Below are positions 39,521-53,816 of a stretch of DNA of 64,000 nucleotides, in pieces. The position numbers were made by a program, and so were the translations under genes. This DNA comes from Vespula vulgaris. Lineage: Eukaryota; Arthropoda; Insecta; Hymenoptera; Vespidae. The notes under the pieces were generated by a model. It was not told where the DNA came from, did no database searches, and worked only from the letters and a program-made list of their open reading frames with translations. Location: NCBI RefSeq assembly GCF_905475345.1, contig NC_066594.1, positions 4,318,501-4,382,500 of the forward strand, in the 5' to 3' direction. Every line of letters begins with the position of its first letter. Within the stretch, counting starts at the first letter, position 1.

Positions 39521-42500
39521 TTGCACGAGATTAAAGTTGCAATAAAGAAAAGAAAATTGTTCAACTCGTAGAAAACCGACAGCTACAGGAGCTTCGAATT
39601 AATTTTAACAATCAAAGTCGTTTTCTTTCGTTTACCGATTGTTTCTGGTTCGTTGAAGTCGGAACAAATTAAATAAACATAGTAGAAAATGCTTTACATG
39701 GTGGACGAGTCGAGAGAGAACGGAAAAAAGAAATCTTGTTACGTGTTTCTTTTTATTGGTAAATAAAAGCAAAAAAATTATAACGCGCGAATTAGAATAC
39801 AGCTCTTTTTTGTCTATATTTTGCCAGTGACAATGAGTCTCACAGAAAATGAGTGTCGGTTTAGCTAGATATTTGCGGCATTTTGCCCGACTACGTGTCG
39901 ACGCGCGTCCGTTCGAGGCTGGCTCGGTACGAAACGGATTTTAGTAGAAATAACGACATACAGTCAGACATATCGGGAGCGAGATACGTAGTAGTGCAGT
40001 TGACTCTATCGTGACGTACCACTTTTCTCCTCGTTCGAATTACTATCACTCTTTCTCTCTCATCGTCACGATGAAAATACGGCCACGTAAATGGTTGTAC
40101 AGCTCCGTTAACCAAAATAACGATTACTCTCTGCGTCCTGAAACTTCATGGGATCGATCGGTATCTTCCCACACGATTTTATCGGAATTTACTCGCTACG
40201 AAGCCAAGAGAATTTTTTGTTATTGTTGATTTTCTTTTTCTCTCTTTACATCGACAAGTAGTGCTCGCACAAAGATAACATCGTCCATGCGCTTTCTGGA
40301 ATATTTCGTAAAAATTTGCTTTTTCCTTTTCGTTCTAGGGGGAAGAACACGCGCCGGTAGTTGCATGTTTCGTACGTAGGTTGAATTATTTTTCCCACAA
40401 CTCGACCTCGTACGAGGTATATTCCATTGTTTTGTACCGAGAACTCCGGAGAAGAGATTTTTAAAAGGAGCGAGCTTAATATCCTCGGTGGTTTAACAAA
40501 ATCCCCCTCTCATATTTTTCTTTTTTCAACGTGCGTGGCTCGATCGAGGGGATCTTTTCTTTAAGCTTGATCGTGGTAGCGAATACGCGATACGCCTTTA
40601 GAAACAACGCGATGAAATTTATTTCAACGAAACGAAATTTCTCGAGAGAACTGTCGTGACGCATTACGGCAGTCTGATTACGTCGATTAACAGACCTGTC
40701 ACAGTTTCTTCTTGCTTTTCGGTTCTCCGTTCGTTTCGGTCCTCCTTTTCCTTCCTTAGCTCTTCTGATATACGATAAACCTGCACAGTAAAGTGCGAGC
40801 AAACTTAACATCGCTAATCTTTCGTTAAACGAGAAACCGTCGCAACGCGTGCACGTTTTCGTGTGAAAAAAAAAACTTGTAATTCAATCGCAGTCTTTTC
40901 TTTGTGCGGAGGTAGTTGAAAGTTCGGCGACGAAGTGGATTCGATGCTAATGAGGAAACGAGAAAGTAGAAGGTTGAGAATATGAGACTGCTCTCTTTGC
41001 TTTACTTTGATTTCATCCGATGCGATCGATGAAAGTGTTTCGAAGAGAGATGCACCGTCTCAGTAGAACATTTTAACCGACTATTGTTTCTCTTCTTATC
41101 TATATCGTTTCGAAGGAGCGGAAAAATGTTTTCATCAAGGATGCGCTCACGATTAAAAAGTAAAAACTGTTTTTATCGTTGCTCCGCTAGATTCTAGACA
41201 ATAATCGTCGTCTTTAAAGCGTACTCGAGTTTATACGATATTTCGTACGTCCTTCTTTGCCTTAGAACCGGTACAAAATTTTGACATACATACGTACCTA
41301 CCGTACATTTACCTACCGTTCTCCGGTTTTAGAGCTCGCCAACTATACGCGGCTTTGTCTACCGCCCTTACCTCTCTACGAGACATCGTTCGAAAACAGT
41401 GTTATATTCGAGCTCCAACAACAGCACGAACCTCGACGCACACGTTGAACGACCCTTTGAAGAGTTCCCTGGGCTTTATAGTCCGGTAATGCTTGTCCTT
41501 AGAGCGTCGGGTCAGCCTGATAATTTCAGGTCGATAACGAAATTCAATATTTCCACGGTAATGGCCGACCACGCTGGCGATGGTAATGCAGTGCAATTCG
41601 CCGCATAGGGCACGTGTTAATATTTAGGGTTACTGCCCGCGAGCACGCCACGAGAGTGCATCACGCACTTTCGTGCTACGTGTTCGACCCCTTTTCTCGT
41701 GGCATCATACTACCGGACCTTTTTCGAGCTCGTGGCCATTGCCGAAATTATTGAGTTCTGTGGGAAGGTGGTAGACCAAGCAGATACGAACATAATGTTT
41801 CTGTTCCCGTTACAACCAATGTCCCCTTACGTATTACGGTTATGTTCGATCCGTGCTCGCTCGAGATATTTCACCGAGACCAAACTGCTGCTTTTCCGAA
41901 GTAATCGCCGCGCCGCGCTGCACCGCACGGTGATACATATTCGGCAAATTATAGCGCGAGATTGGCCGATTTTCCAAGCTTTCGTGCGCCCTTATGATCG
42001 ATCGATACGCTTTAACGCACGCTATTGTTTCCTTCGTTTTACATGTCCTTTTGTTTCGATGCTAAGAACACGTAAAATTATGTATGATCAAACTTATTTT
42101 GATATTTCTCGAATAATTCCAGAAAGTGTTTCCTTTCTCGATGTTATTACCGTTTCTCGTTCTAAATACCATTTCTAGGAAGGTTATATCTCGGTACTTT
42201 ACTCTTAACTGATTTCGCTTAAAATTCCGTCCTCATTATCTTTTTTTTCATCCTTGATTCGACAGTTATACAATATCTAGTTTGATGTGAAAATATTAAT
42301 GGGAAACGATTCTCTTATTCCGCCCTTCAAACCAGAGCTACTCGAATTTTTCATCAAAAATGCTACGAAAAAATGCTTTTGGACGACTATCGTTCTTCGA
42401 AAGTATCTTATATACTTAAAGAAAATGATAAGAAAATTTTCTGTTCGGGTTACGGTTTCATCGAAAAGCTATCTAATCTGGTAAAGTGATACCTTCCTTG

Positions 42501-45500
42501 CGCAAACAGAGAGACTCGCTTTTCGTTTCTATTTGTCTTTCCAAAGGTACCGACTGTATTGGTCTTGAAGATTGCACTAACAAACGGTAACGTTAAGTTC
42601 TTGAACAATTAACAGGGTGCTGTGCCAAAATTAAGTCCGACGACACTACCGAAAATTCAGTTGGTATTAATACGTCAGTTTTTGCCCAAGGGCGCTGTGG
42701 AACGCCGGTCTCTCGGTCCGTCACGGAGCTTTGTTTTCACGGCTAAACATTGTTATGCAAATAGAACCAGACGGCATTGTGTTGCGTTCGGGTGGCGTCT
42801 CGTGCTTGCGCCACCACCCTGCTATTCTCATGAAAATTTTCGACGATTATTTATCGTAATTTCTCTCGGAATACGTTCAACATCTACCACGATTCTCATT
42901 GCGAGTGCTTTTACAAATAAGCCCACCTTTTTATCGTCGTCCCATCCGGTATATTCGATGTATGTATTTATCTACATATATACGCTCGGTCACATAAATA
43001 TTCGGATACTTTTTGAAATTCAATTAAGCGCGATAACGATGTAACGAGTTACATTTGTATAAAGATTAATAACATTTAGAACATTTAAGCACAGTTTTAA
43101 AGATCTTTGGATAAACGTAACTACAAAATGCATGTGTGCTTTTTTGATTGAAGCTCTCAATATTAAACTTACAAAAAAAATGTTCTCTTTTTATTTCCCG
43201 TTGTGGTTTCAACGTAAAACTCATTTCTTTTTTTTTTTAATTCTTTACATATTTTATACAGCATACAAATTGCTTCGTATATGTTAAAAAATTCAGAAAA
43301 TTTAGTCCGATTTAAAAAAAGTAATTTAATTAAAAAAAAAAAATATTCCTGTATTTCTGTATTTTGTTCGTTGTTCGTTTAAGTTTTAGAATAAACTTAT
43401 TTATAAGGAAATATTACTAACGATATGTCGTAAGTTAATTAGTTGTTTACTTTTATATTTGCATTCATGCTTCGTATTTAATGACAATGACAAAGTATAA
43501 TATTTATGCATTTATCTATTTCATCCGAACGATTCAATTAAACGGTTAGACGGCAAGAATTAATTTTTGTGCCAGCAGATATAATGCGTGCAATTTTCTC
43601 TCAAACCATTGTCCCCTGCATACCGTTGTCTTGACAAAAGCAAAGATCTCTAATTAACACGGATAATTGGTCCGCTTTACATTGTCATGAAAAGTTGTTA
43701 AATCTGACACCGTAGACGAACCAACGCATACGGCAACCTAGGTCCATGTCCTTTCATTCGACGGCAACCCTTTCAACGTCTCAAACCCCTCTCGAGGTTA
43801 AACGCTCGAAATTACACTTCGCATAGACCGTGTTAGTATACCAGTACGACGTGTTAGTATATTAAAATCTATTTACATGCGGGTAGAAGAGGGTTACACG
43901 GCCCAATTCACTTAAATTGCGTTCCTTCAATCCACTTCAGTTACACCTCCGTATCGTGCGCACTTCGTTCTCTCGCGACACCTCCTCGTGTTTAACGAAA
44001 TTTCACAGCTGCGTGACTGAATTTCGTAACTTTCATTTTAATTTTCTTCGCATTCTACCGCATGAATGAATTATTTAACATTGATTAAAACAATCATTTG
44101 CACAAATTTGTTTCTCCTTTCTCAAGTCTTTATATGTATGTATGTTACGTATGTTAAAAATAATAGCATCGAAGAATTTAAATTGTAACAACTTTTCACG
44201 CTTTGTCAAATTCGAAAAAATTGACACGAAATAACGATTAAAAATTTCTCGTTTCCGTATGCATTTAATTGCTTTTGAGTTTCTCCAAGTTCGATAGAGA
44301 GCGACGTTGCTAAACATCGGTTGAACGTAGAGGTACGGGAAAGCAAGGAGGACTAGGCGTAACGAAAATCCACGAGTTCGTAACGGGTTCGATTAAAGGG
44401 GCTATATCGGAGTTTCCGTCCGTGTGCGTTCCGCCACGTGATAACAGAGACGTCGTTCTCAGAGTATATACTTCGTCGAAGAGCACCCGAATACCTTTAT
44501 GTCCTATTAACGTATATACGAAGAAATCTGCCAGCACGTATACGTATGTACGTAGGTATATAAGCGTACAGAGGCCACATAGATCCGCTCGACCCACGCG
44601 CGATCCTCTCTTATTTATATGCAAATGTAAAAATGGCACTCGTATACCTCGACGCATTCTTCTACCGAATCTGCACGGCAGTGAGCGAGAAGACAAATCC
44701 AGAGTGGAAGAGAAGGAAGTAGAAAAGGAGCAGGTAGGTAAAAGTAAAAGAAAAAGGGAAAGGGGGAGAAAGGAGGCCGAAGATTTGATCCAATTTTGCG
44801 ATAAAAAGCGGAACAAGTGGAACGAAACTCCTGGTCGTAGCAGCGAGTAATGAGAATCCGTAATCTGCTTTAAAGAAAACTAGTGTATATACAATATTCG
44901 TCCCGAGTTTTTCCTGGCGACCTTACTTTAGTAATTGGATAATTATAATTTATTATGTTATACAAACACACAGCGAGTAGTAATCTCACAGTTCTGAGTC
45001 GAAAGAAGCTTTGTTAATAAGCTTCTTAATTAGAGATCATCTACTCTTATCGAATTTCGTTCCGCGTTATCAAATTTATTATTTTAACTCAACTTTCGCT
45101 GGAAAAATTAGTTTTTATTACATTAATTAAATACTAATTTATTTCCTAGAACTATTCTGAATCAAGCGATTCTTAGAAAATATTTCTTAGAACATCTTAT
45201 TTAATTTCGAATTATTGTTATAGTATTGAGGTACACTTTAGAAATTAATGAGAGATAAATCGAGAAACGGTCGGTATAAACTCGACTATATCTTCTCTCG
45301 AGTATGCTGTTTAGGATATGAAATGTCAAAAATCAAAACAAGATTAAACGAAAGTTAAAGAAAAGTCTGTAGGGGAATAGAAGAACGGATTGTTAAAAAT
45401 CGATAAAAATCAAGAGGCTTCCAAGTCAATCGGTTGTCAGATTAGAGAGAGCTTTTAACAAAGCTTTTTATTTGAGTAGTTCCTCGGAAAAGTAAGTTTT

Positions 45501-46175
45501 TATTTGGTGAGTTTTTTGAAAAAATTTCAATTCATAATCGATGTTCTCCTTTTAGAGAAGTATGATTCGTTTTATTTCGTCCTAAATACACGAAATAAAA
45601 TTTGACGAAAAATTGAAAGCATTTTTCTTGGAATCGATAATCGATGTCATTGGTATTATCATTGAAAATACTATTGGAAAAACTGTAGACGTACGTTAGT
45701 AAAATGAAAAGAATCGATTCATTGATCATAGAAACAAATTCATGCGACGTATCGAACTTACTCTCTGCTTGCCTGCCTTTCTGACGTAGTCTGAAACAAC
45801 GACGATAACATTTCGTCAAATATCTTCATTTGCTCGACGTTCGATAGAGGTCTCAACTTCCACGCCTGTAGAGCACCGCAACAAATCGAGCACAGTAGAT
45901 AGAAGTTGGTCAAACCAGCGATTCGATTCTGGCTTGTCCATTGAAGCCGATGCGAATGATAAGTCACAATCAGCTGCGGTTGCGAGTTCAATCTGAACGT
46001 TCTCAGTCGCCAGACGCGACCTTATCGTATCACGTGCTGTGTGGTCAGTGCGATGGGTTTACCGAGAATGCTAGCATTCACAGCGAACAATCGACTTGAC
46101 TCTGATTAATCAGTTTCACCTTGTGCCCATTATATCGATGAAATATTTCTTGTTTGTTAGTATCAATCTCACCCT

Positions 46176-46178
46176 CTG

Positions 46179-46210
<32 letters not shown>
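46176..46210. repeat. (CT)n microsatellite
   Basis: About 28 bases of CT dinucleotide followed by CTTT/CTGT units. Confidence 0.9.
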
Positions 46211-46213
<3 letters not shown>

Positions 46214-48749
46214 CTGTATTTCCTTGGAAACATAGTATCCGTCTCCATCTTTGTTTTATTCATTTGTCTTGTTGCATCGAATAGAAATAAGTCTAATATC
46301 TTTATCGTATAAATCACTTTAATTTGCATTTCTCCTCCTTACTACGAGGAATCCTTTGAGACTGATGTATATATACATCTTATAGATACATGCGATTTTC
46401 ACAATTCCATCCCTCGTTGAGATTCTTGTCCGATCGTCTCTCTTTGACCATCCGATTTAGGCTGAAGTCAGTTGGCTTTGCTGATCGGAAGTGATTGATG
46501 TTCTGGTCGAATACCGATCGAACCCATTATTTACCGGTGGATCCTATACAACGTTATAATTGCCAGCAGCTATCCTCTTCCTTCCATCCTCCTCTCCCCT
46601 TTAATAACGCTGGCGGCTCTTGTCAATCCTCCTGGTTAGCCTATCGATCGTCAGTCAGTGAAATCCATTTTGGATTTGTTTTCATCGACGTGGCAATCCA
46701 AATTTGACGCGGTTCTATTCCCCCCTCCCCTCTCTCTCTCTCTCTCTTTCTCCCTCTCGATATGCTATAGCTAACTTGCCAATTTGATCGAAACGAAGTA
46801 TCCAGAAGTATTTGTTTTTATTTTTCAAAATTTATCCTTGAATCGATTTACGAAGAATAATGATAACATTGGCTTTTGTAAAGAAGCATCATAAGGTATG
46901 AGTCGATAAGCACCGTTCGTTTCTTCTCTTCTCTTAGCAGGGCGATAATTGGATTTTAAGTTTTTATTAGAAACGTCTGACTTCGTTGACAGTGAAGGCG
47001 AAAGGATGAAAAGAAGACGAAAAGAAGAAGGAAAGTCGAGGAAGGTCGTAGAAAAGTGGGTTCGCGCGAAAGACGTCACGTCCGGTATACAGTTTACCTT
47101 TAGAAAGATCAATCCTGAAGGGGTTAAGTGGTTGCTTTGGAATTTGCCCTTCGAAGGAGCATACTCGCAAAAGCGAGACACTCGGTCACGAATCACGTCT
47201 ACCTCCGGCGATGCTCCATCGCGGCTTCTGTCATCTTAATCCTTGAGATCCTTTTTACACGGCTTTCTCATTCGCATCCTCTGTGTACTCGGGCTTCTTG
47301 TGGACTTTGGAGACGAGCGAACGAGAGTCCGCAGGATGGAGCACCTTTCCTCTTATCCACTTGAATTACGGCGAGGCACGTCCGCCCTTACCGGATCCAC
47401 CTTCGCTCTAGGCTGGACGACGGCCAGCCGCTTCGCCGTTACGGAAAAAGGGCCAAAAGTTTTTCCCTCCCTTTATCTTTACATTCTTCTCTAGATCCTA
47501 TTAAAATTGGAAACAGCCTACTTTGAGTTACTTTTGAGCCTACTACTACTCTTAATCTTGAAGAACTCTTCGAAAACACGGACGCGATCGTTTTATCGTT
47601 AGTCAGAAGTCAGCGAATATTTCGATTCGTAGATGTTCAAACGACGAATGTCCGTCCGTTCGACGAATCGATTTCTTGAGATCTTTCAAGCGATACTTTA
47701 ATATCAAGCTCCCTTGCATACTTCTTTTCAGTCCAAGAAATAAGGTAACGAACGGAACAAGTATAAATATACATCTTATGTACGTTTGTGTTCTTTTCGT
47801 AACACGTTTCATCTTTGAAGTAAACGGAGAACCGTCGTATCAAATGGATCGTAAACCATGTTACATGTGTACTTTACTTTCTATGTATTTTCCGGATTTT
47901 CTATTCTGCTCGATTGATTTTTCACAGGATCGATTCCAACGTCAGCCGAGAATGATATCAAATTGAGGAAATAATTGAGAATCGATCGAGTTAGGAGATA
48001 TCGTAAAAATTTCAATATCCGTAATGCTGGAACATGATCGAGTTTGTTGACTGGCAAACGTACTCGTTTTTTGCGGATAAAAAAAATAGTATCTAAGTAC
48101 GTATCTATGTATGTCGATAATAAATAATTTATAAGTTTTGACGCAGATTCGAATTTAGCTTTTTCCTTTTTCGAGTTATTGCTAGACGGATACTTTAAAA
48201 TAGCGGAATGAAAAAAAGCATCTATAACCTATTTACGCTCAGGATCAGGAATATCGCTTTAATCATCGTAACGGAAGAGAATCTAGGGATTCGCCGTTTC
48301 GTTCGTACGATCGACAAAGTACTTGGTCGCTCGGGTCGATGGTTTTGAGTTTATGGCCGAGGAATCTACAAGATCGAGATTCTCTTCCTTTTTTCTCTCT
48401 TTATTTCGAGCAATTACTTCGGTCCAATAAACAATCGAGCCTCACCTTATCCGTGCGAACACCGAGCGGTTAGTTGATTTCGTGGATACTGCGCTTTCGG
48501 GAGGTACGGTCCGTCAAAGATTCGTTCGCGTGACATCACGTACGACAAAGATGGTGTCGCAATCAGACCGACTCGATCGGTCGGTCGATAAAAGACGAAA
48601 GTGGAGGTTTGGTCCGAACGGATTACGCGACGATGCGAACTCGAGGACGGACAATAAATGTTCGACCGAGAGAGCACGTTTCCATGAACACGGACATACA
48701 GTCTTCCGATTGTACGATCGACGAGCTACCGCCGAGCTTTCTTTTCCCT

Positions 48750-48789
48750 TTTTTTCTCTTTTTCTCTTTTTCTCTTTTTCTCTTTTTCT
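48750..48789. repeat. Eight-base tandem repeat (TTTTTCTC)n
   Basis: Five near-perfect copies of an eight-base pyrimidine unit. Both strands show K/E/R-rich or F/S/L-rich frames because of it. Confidence 0.85.
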
Positions 48790-51700
48790 GATAAAAGAGG
48801 GAACGCTCAAATCCGTTTTCCACGTTCATCAACCGACGAGCCGTCGCACGTCTATTCCTCTGCCCTCTATCATAAGGTTTGCTTCCTATCTCTCGTTCTT
48901 TTTTTCTTAAAAGAATATTCATTCGAAGGAATCCTTTCTTATTCTTCTAGTTCGTTGATGAAACGTTTCTTGCACGTGCGTCGTCTCGTTTTTCAAGAAT
49001 GGAACGAAGAAAAGCCAGTGACGAAGCATCACTCGTGTTCCTTTCTATCATAAGAAAAGACGCTTTTAGCAGTAAACTAATCCGCTCGATTGATACCCTT
49101 CGAGTCCTCTCTCCGATCCCTTCGAATCCTCATTGAACTCCTTTGGTCTTCGATAATGAAAGAATCCAGAAGACTACTGCAGTTGATTAAGAGTCGCGTC
49201 TTTTATTTTTTTTTTCAATTTCGCTCTTTTTGCATCCCGACTCGCAAGTCGAATATAAACCATAAGTTGAAAACGTGACTTATCTTTTTCCTATGTAAGA
49301 CAGTGTGATCATTCGTTGCGATACGTCTGAGAATTACATTCTATCTTATTCTCTCTTTTCTGATGTGTTCTTTAATTTCCTTTGATACGATGCATCTTGG
49401 CTCGGAACTAACGCTACAACTGTCCTTAGAACTTTGTACATCTACGTTCAGGTACTCCAAGCTTTCTCCATTTCTCTCATCAAGGAAACTTACCTAGATA
49501 TATGTAACGTGTTATTACGGGTACATATATCTGAATATGACGACTCGCAACATGCCTGCAAAATGCAGATGAAACCTACGAGTGAATGAGTAAACTGTAT
49601 CTTAAAATTTAACAACTCTAACGACTCATTTATTTGAACAATTTTTAAATCGAATTTTTCCGACTATAAAAATTTTCCCGGTTATAAAAATGTATTTTTA
49701 TATAAACCCGACTAAACAAATTTTGTTCATAGCGTAAAGAACTAGTACCTTAATCAAACGTATATAAGTATAATGGAATAAAATTGTGATTGTGATAAGA
49801 TTCTGTGAATACTATCGGGCAAATACCACAATTCCTGTTAGATGCAAACGAAGTTTAATGTAAATGTTGTTCGACTTATAAACGAAGTTGAACCTCCGTG
49901 GAATTAACTACAACGAAACTTGGAAGTTTTCCTAAAAAGAAGCAAGCAAATGTTTTTTCTATTTGCGGTCAAATTTCATCGTTAAGATATGCATGTATGA
50001 TATGCAAAGTTCGTACAAGAAGAGAAAGATAAACGGATTATTCTGAGTAAGCCAAGTGAAAAGTTTAAACGAATATCTTTGACAATATTAGAAGCAATGG
50101 GGACGTAAAAGAACACTAAACAATTAGTGGGAATTTCGAGAGCATAAAAGGACTATTTCCTGTTTAAATTCATTAGAAAATATAATGTCAGATATATTAT
50201 TTTTTATAATATCTGTATCACAAACTCATTAAGAAACTGTTTGATATATTTTGTCATAATGATATTACAAAACTTGTTCGTGCTTTCAAACGATAAGAGA
50301 ATGGATGAATCGATGAAAGATGGCAGAGAAAAATGTAAAATCATCTAAAGTAAATCCGCGATTTTAAGACTAAAAAACACGGGAGAATCCTATTAATGGC
50401 AAACAAAAATATATTAATGTAATGGAAAATTTAATGAAAATTATCGTAAGGAATTAAAGACTTTTAAGTAATTAAATTATTATCTAATGTTTCTTAACAT
50501 AGATTCGTGAAAACTAGTGTGAAATAAATTTTAGTCAGATACATTGTATTTGTCAAAGAAAGATAATAGCCGGTACGTGAAAGTCATAGAATTAGAGGCG
50601 TCGAAGAACATTCGCACTAAACTTTACAAAGTTCACTAATGCATTAACATTCTCACGAAGAGAACGTACATGCAAATACACGTGTGCCCCTTTATAGATA
50701 GGAATGCTTAGGTTTGCAAATTTTGTCTTCATCTTACCGTAGTCTCAAATTATAACGAATATTTACGAATAAGGAAAAAGTCAAATAAGCAGTCAACTTA
50801 GCAAAGGACGTAATTTCCAAACTTTTGGTTGACATTCAAACTTTCAAGATTGACCTGTTTTAAAAAAGTTAAAGAATAAAAGGAAAAGATACTATTATCA
50901 TCTAACTTTGATTCTGATAGCTAATTGTACTCCGTTATAACGGAGTTAGTCTACGATATATTTTCAAATTAAAAACAAAACGTAGGTGTATACTTCTACG
51001 GATTCGTAAAGAATTATGCTGACTTTTGTATGCCTTCGCGAAGCTGTGAAATTAGGTTTCCTTTTTCTTCTCAACGATCTCGTTTAAACACCAGAAGAAC
51101 GTACGTTTGGAATAATTGTGAGGGCAAAATAAAAACTAGATTTTGAATAGGCGGAATTTCACTGGAATTTACGACTTGTGGTTTGGTTTAACCGCAAAGA
51201 TGGATTAAGGTAACGGATACTGAATGGAAGTGGCTAGCAAAAGGAAGGAACCGCATTGCAGTAATCACACGGAGTACGATCTTACTTTTTGTCTTCGAGA
51301 ATTGAAAGGCTTCCTTCCACAAAAGTGAAACTTTTGATTTTTCCACTACGACGACATTTATCGTTCGAGTCGAGTAAAGCGAAACAAATGAACGATTCGA
51401 TGCAGGAATTACTTCTTTCCTCTTTCTGTCTGTCTCTCTGCCTCTCTTTTTCTTGCTATTATAAGATTTTATTACAAAAACGGATATCATAAGGTAAGAA
51501 ATAGACGACAAATGGAATTGTGACGTTCTTATTTCCGTTCCGCGTTCTACAAACGACGCAACGTAAAGGGTGTGCGCTTTCGACATCAAACAAACATTTA
51601 CTAAGTGAGCTTTTGCAATTTTCCCATTTCCCTTGCAAAGTTATACTTTTGTCTGCGAGCAAAAGACATGTACGTATGCGGGAAAAGCATAAGAACGATC

Positions 51701-53335
51701 TTGCATCGCCGTGTAAAAGGGAACGACGGTAGGGGGTGGAACATTAACGAACTTGAAGAGAAATTTCAAGCATTTACACTAATGTTACGAGACGGTATTC
51801 GCGGATATGGAAAACACTAAGGCACGAAGAAAACGAGCTCATTCTTATTTGCACAGTTATAAGTACGGAGGTCGAGTAGCAGAACGTTCAATATTTCTTT
51901 ACAGCTTTCGGCTGTTTCTCTTATCGACTTTATTTGAGTTTGGCCCGTACCCTTAGTATCTTTACGATCGCGTTCTAATACTAGAAATGGAAATTTATAT
52001 CTTTTGTTCGCGTGACTTTAAAGCGCTTGTAGAGTGACGATGGACTCGATGAAACATCCTATTACGTGAACGTATAATTAACAGGACATCCGGTGATTAT
52101 TTCGCAGAATATCTCAAGCGCGAATTAGACTCGAACTAAGTAAGAAATAAATTACATCGTGCACACAGTCCAGCATTTCAATCGAGGAAGCAACCAGAGA
52201 GGAATATAGTTGAGAGATTCTCCGAGTTGTTTACGCCGAGACAGAGCCAAGCAATGTCTAGTAACGTGTACAGAGAGACATGAAAACGGTCATGTCATCC
52301 TGATTGTTTTGTTTCGAGCAAAGCGAACAAATATCTGGCGTGAAATTCAAAACAGTAAGAAAAGTCAAATTCTCTACCTGTTTGATATATTGTAACCTAT
52401 TGGTATATGTAATAGCACGGACTAAACAATAATATTTAGAAAAATATCAACAATAGACAAAATAAGTGACACGAACAAATGATCGCCCAAGAAGCGATTT
52501 AACTTATGTACGAACTCTCGAACTAAACAATTCAACGATATGAAACCGGAATATATACTTAATTATATTTTTTATATATTATTAAAGGAAATCGTGCAAA
52601 TTACAAATAGAATATTTATTCTGATATCATTCACAATGTACATAGGTCATATTTCCTTCAACCGAGTATACCTATTCGATTTAGAGGTTTCCAAACAAAG
52701 AGAGAGAAAAAAAGAAAATAGACTTCTGTAAATATTATTTGAAGGGTCGTGACATCAAGAATTTTACCTAATATTACATAGCGAACTTGTTGACACGATC
52801 GAACGACTTCGTAAACTAGAAGTAAAAAAGAAAAACAAAGAAAAGAAGAGGCGTAGATTAGTCATTTAGCATCGCGTGTGAGATTAAAATGGTAAGAAAC
52901 TCAGAAACATGAGAGTTGTTCTCCTCCTTGCATTTAACACGCTGCGATAATCGCGATGGACGTTTGCCGCAATTAAGGTAATAGAGGTAAAAAGCTAACG
53001 AAGCGCGAAATCGTCGAAACTTTGGAACGTAGACACGAAATACATCCGGTATGCGAGGACGAAATTCGCACGAACGATTTCGAGGAGTATTTTAAAATGA
53101 ACTTCGTCAATTTTAGTGGTATTCTTTGAAATATGTGTTACTCTTATAAATACGCATACGCGAAAAATTTATTCACTGTAAAAACGCTTCGTATGGAATT
53201 CGAGAGAAGATAATTTTTGAAGAGATATTGCTGAAAATTGCAGGAATGGCTATCATCGTTGAACTTTGGGAAAACTGGTCTCCGAACACGATGCCACTGC
53301 ATATTCGGAATCGTTTTGAGTTTGCAGGTAGAGGG

Positions 53336-53361
<26 letters not shown>
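53336..53361. repeat. (TA)n microsatellite
   Basis: About 26 bases of TA dinucleotide. Confidence 0.9.
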
Positions 53362-53366
<5 letters not shown>

Positions 53367-53720
53367 TGTAACTATATACTCATATAGTTTGGCAATAGGA
53401 GGAGGGACGTATCTCGGCTAGGAAGATCAACTTTGCTATATCGTATTTCCGTGGGGACAGCGTGCGACCACTCGGCGTCGATTTACGCTCGCAGTTTGAA
53501 ATACAGTTGTAAACGACAGGAACCGTTGCGCGAAGAAGCGGGATAATGTATGCGCGTCAGGAAATACAAGGGGAATAAGTCCGAGCTATGTACATATGAG
53601 TATGTACATACATGCATATTGCCGCCTCCAAGCTCGACTTTAACCCGCACAAGCCGCCGTCTGACGTAACTGTGGAATAACTACTGGCTACTTTGTCTGT
53701 TCTAACGAGCCATTTTGTGC

Positions 53721-53816
53721 GTCTCTCTTTCTATCTTCCTTTCTCTCTTTCTATTTCCCTTTCTCTATCTCTGTTTTTTTTCCTCTCTCTTTCTCTCACT
53801 TACTCTCACTCTCACG
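53721..53816. repeat. Pyrimidine-rich CTTT/CTCT tract
   Basis: Almost continuous pyrimidine strand of imperfect CTTT, CTCT and CTAT units. Confidence 0.75.

Noticed and set aside
44310..44816. 168-codon minus-strand frame with a hydrophobic N-terminal region
   Set aside because: Overlaps a plus-strand frame of similar length, starts in a pyrimidine-rich tract, and shows no family motif.
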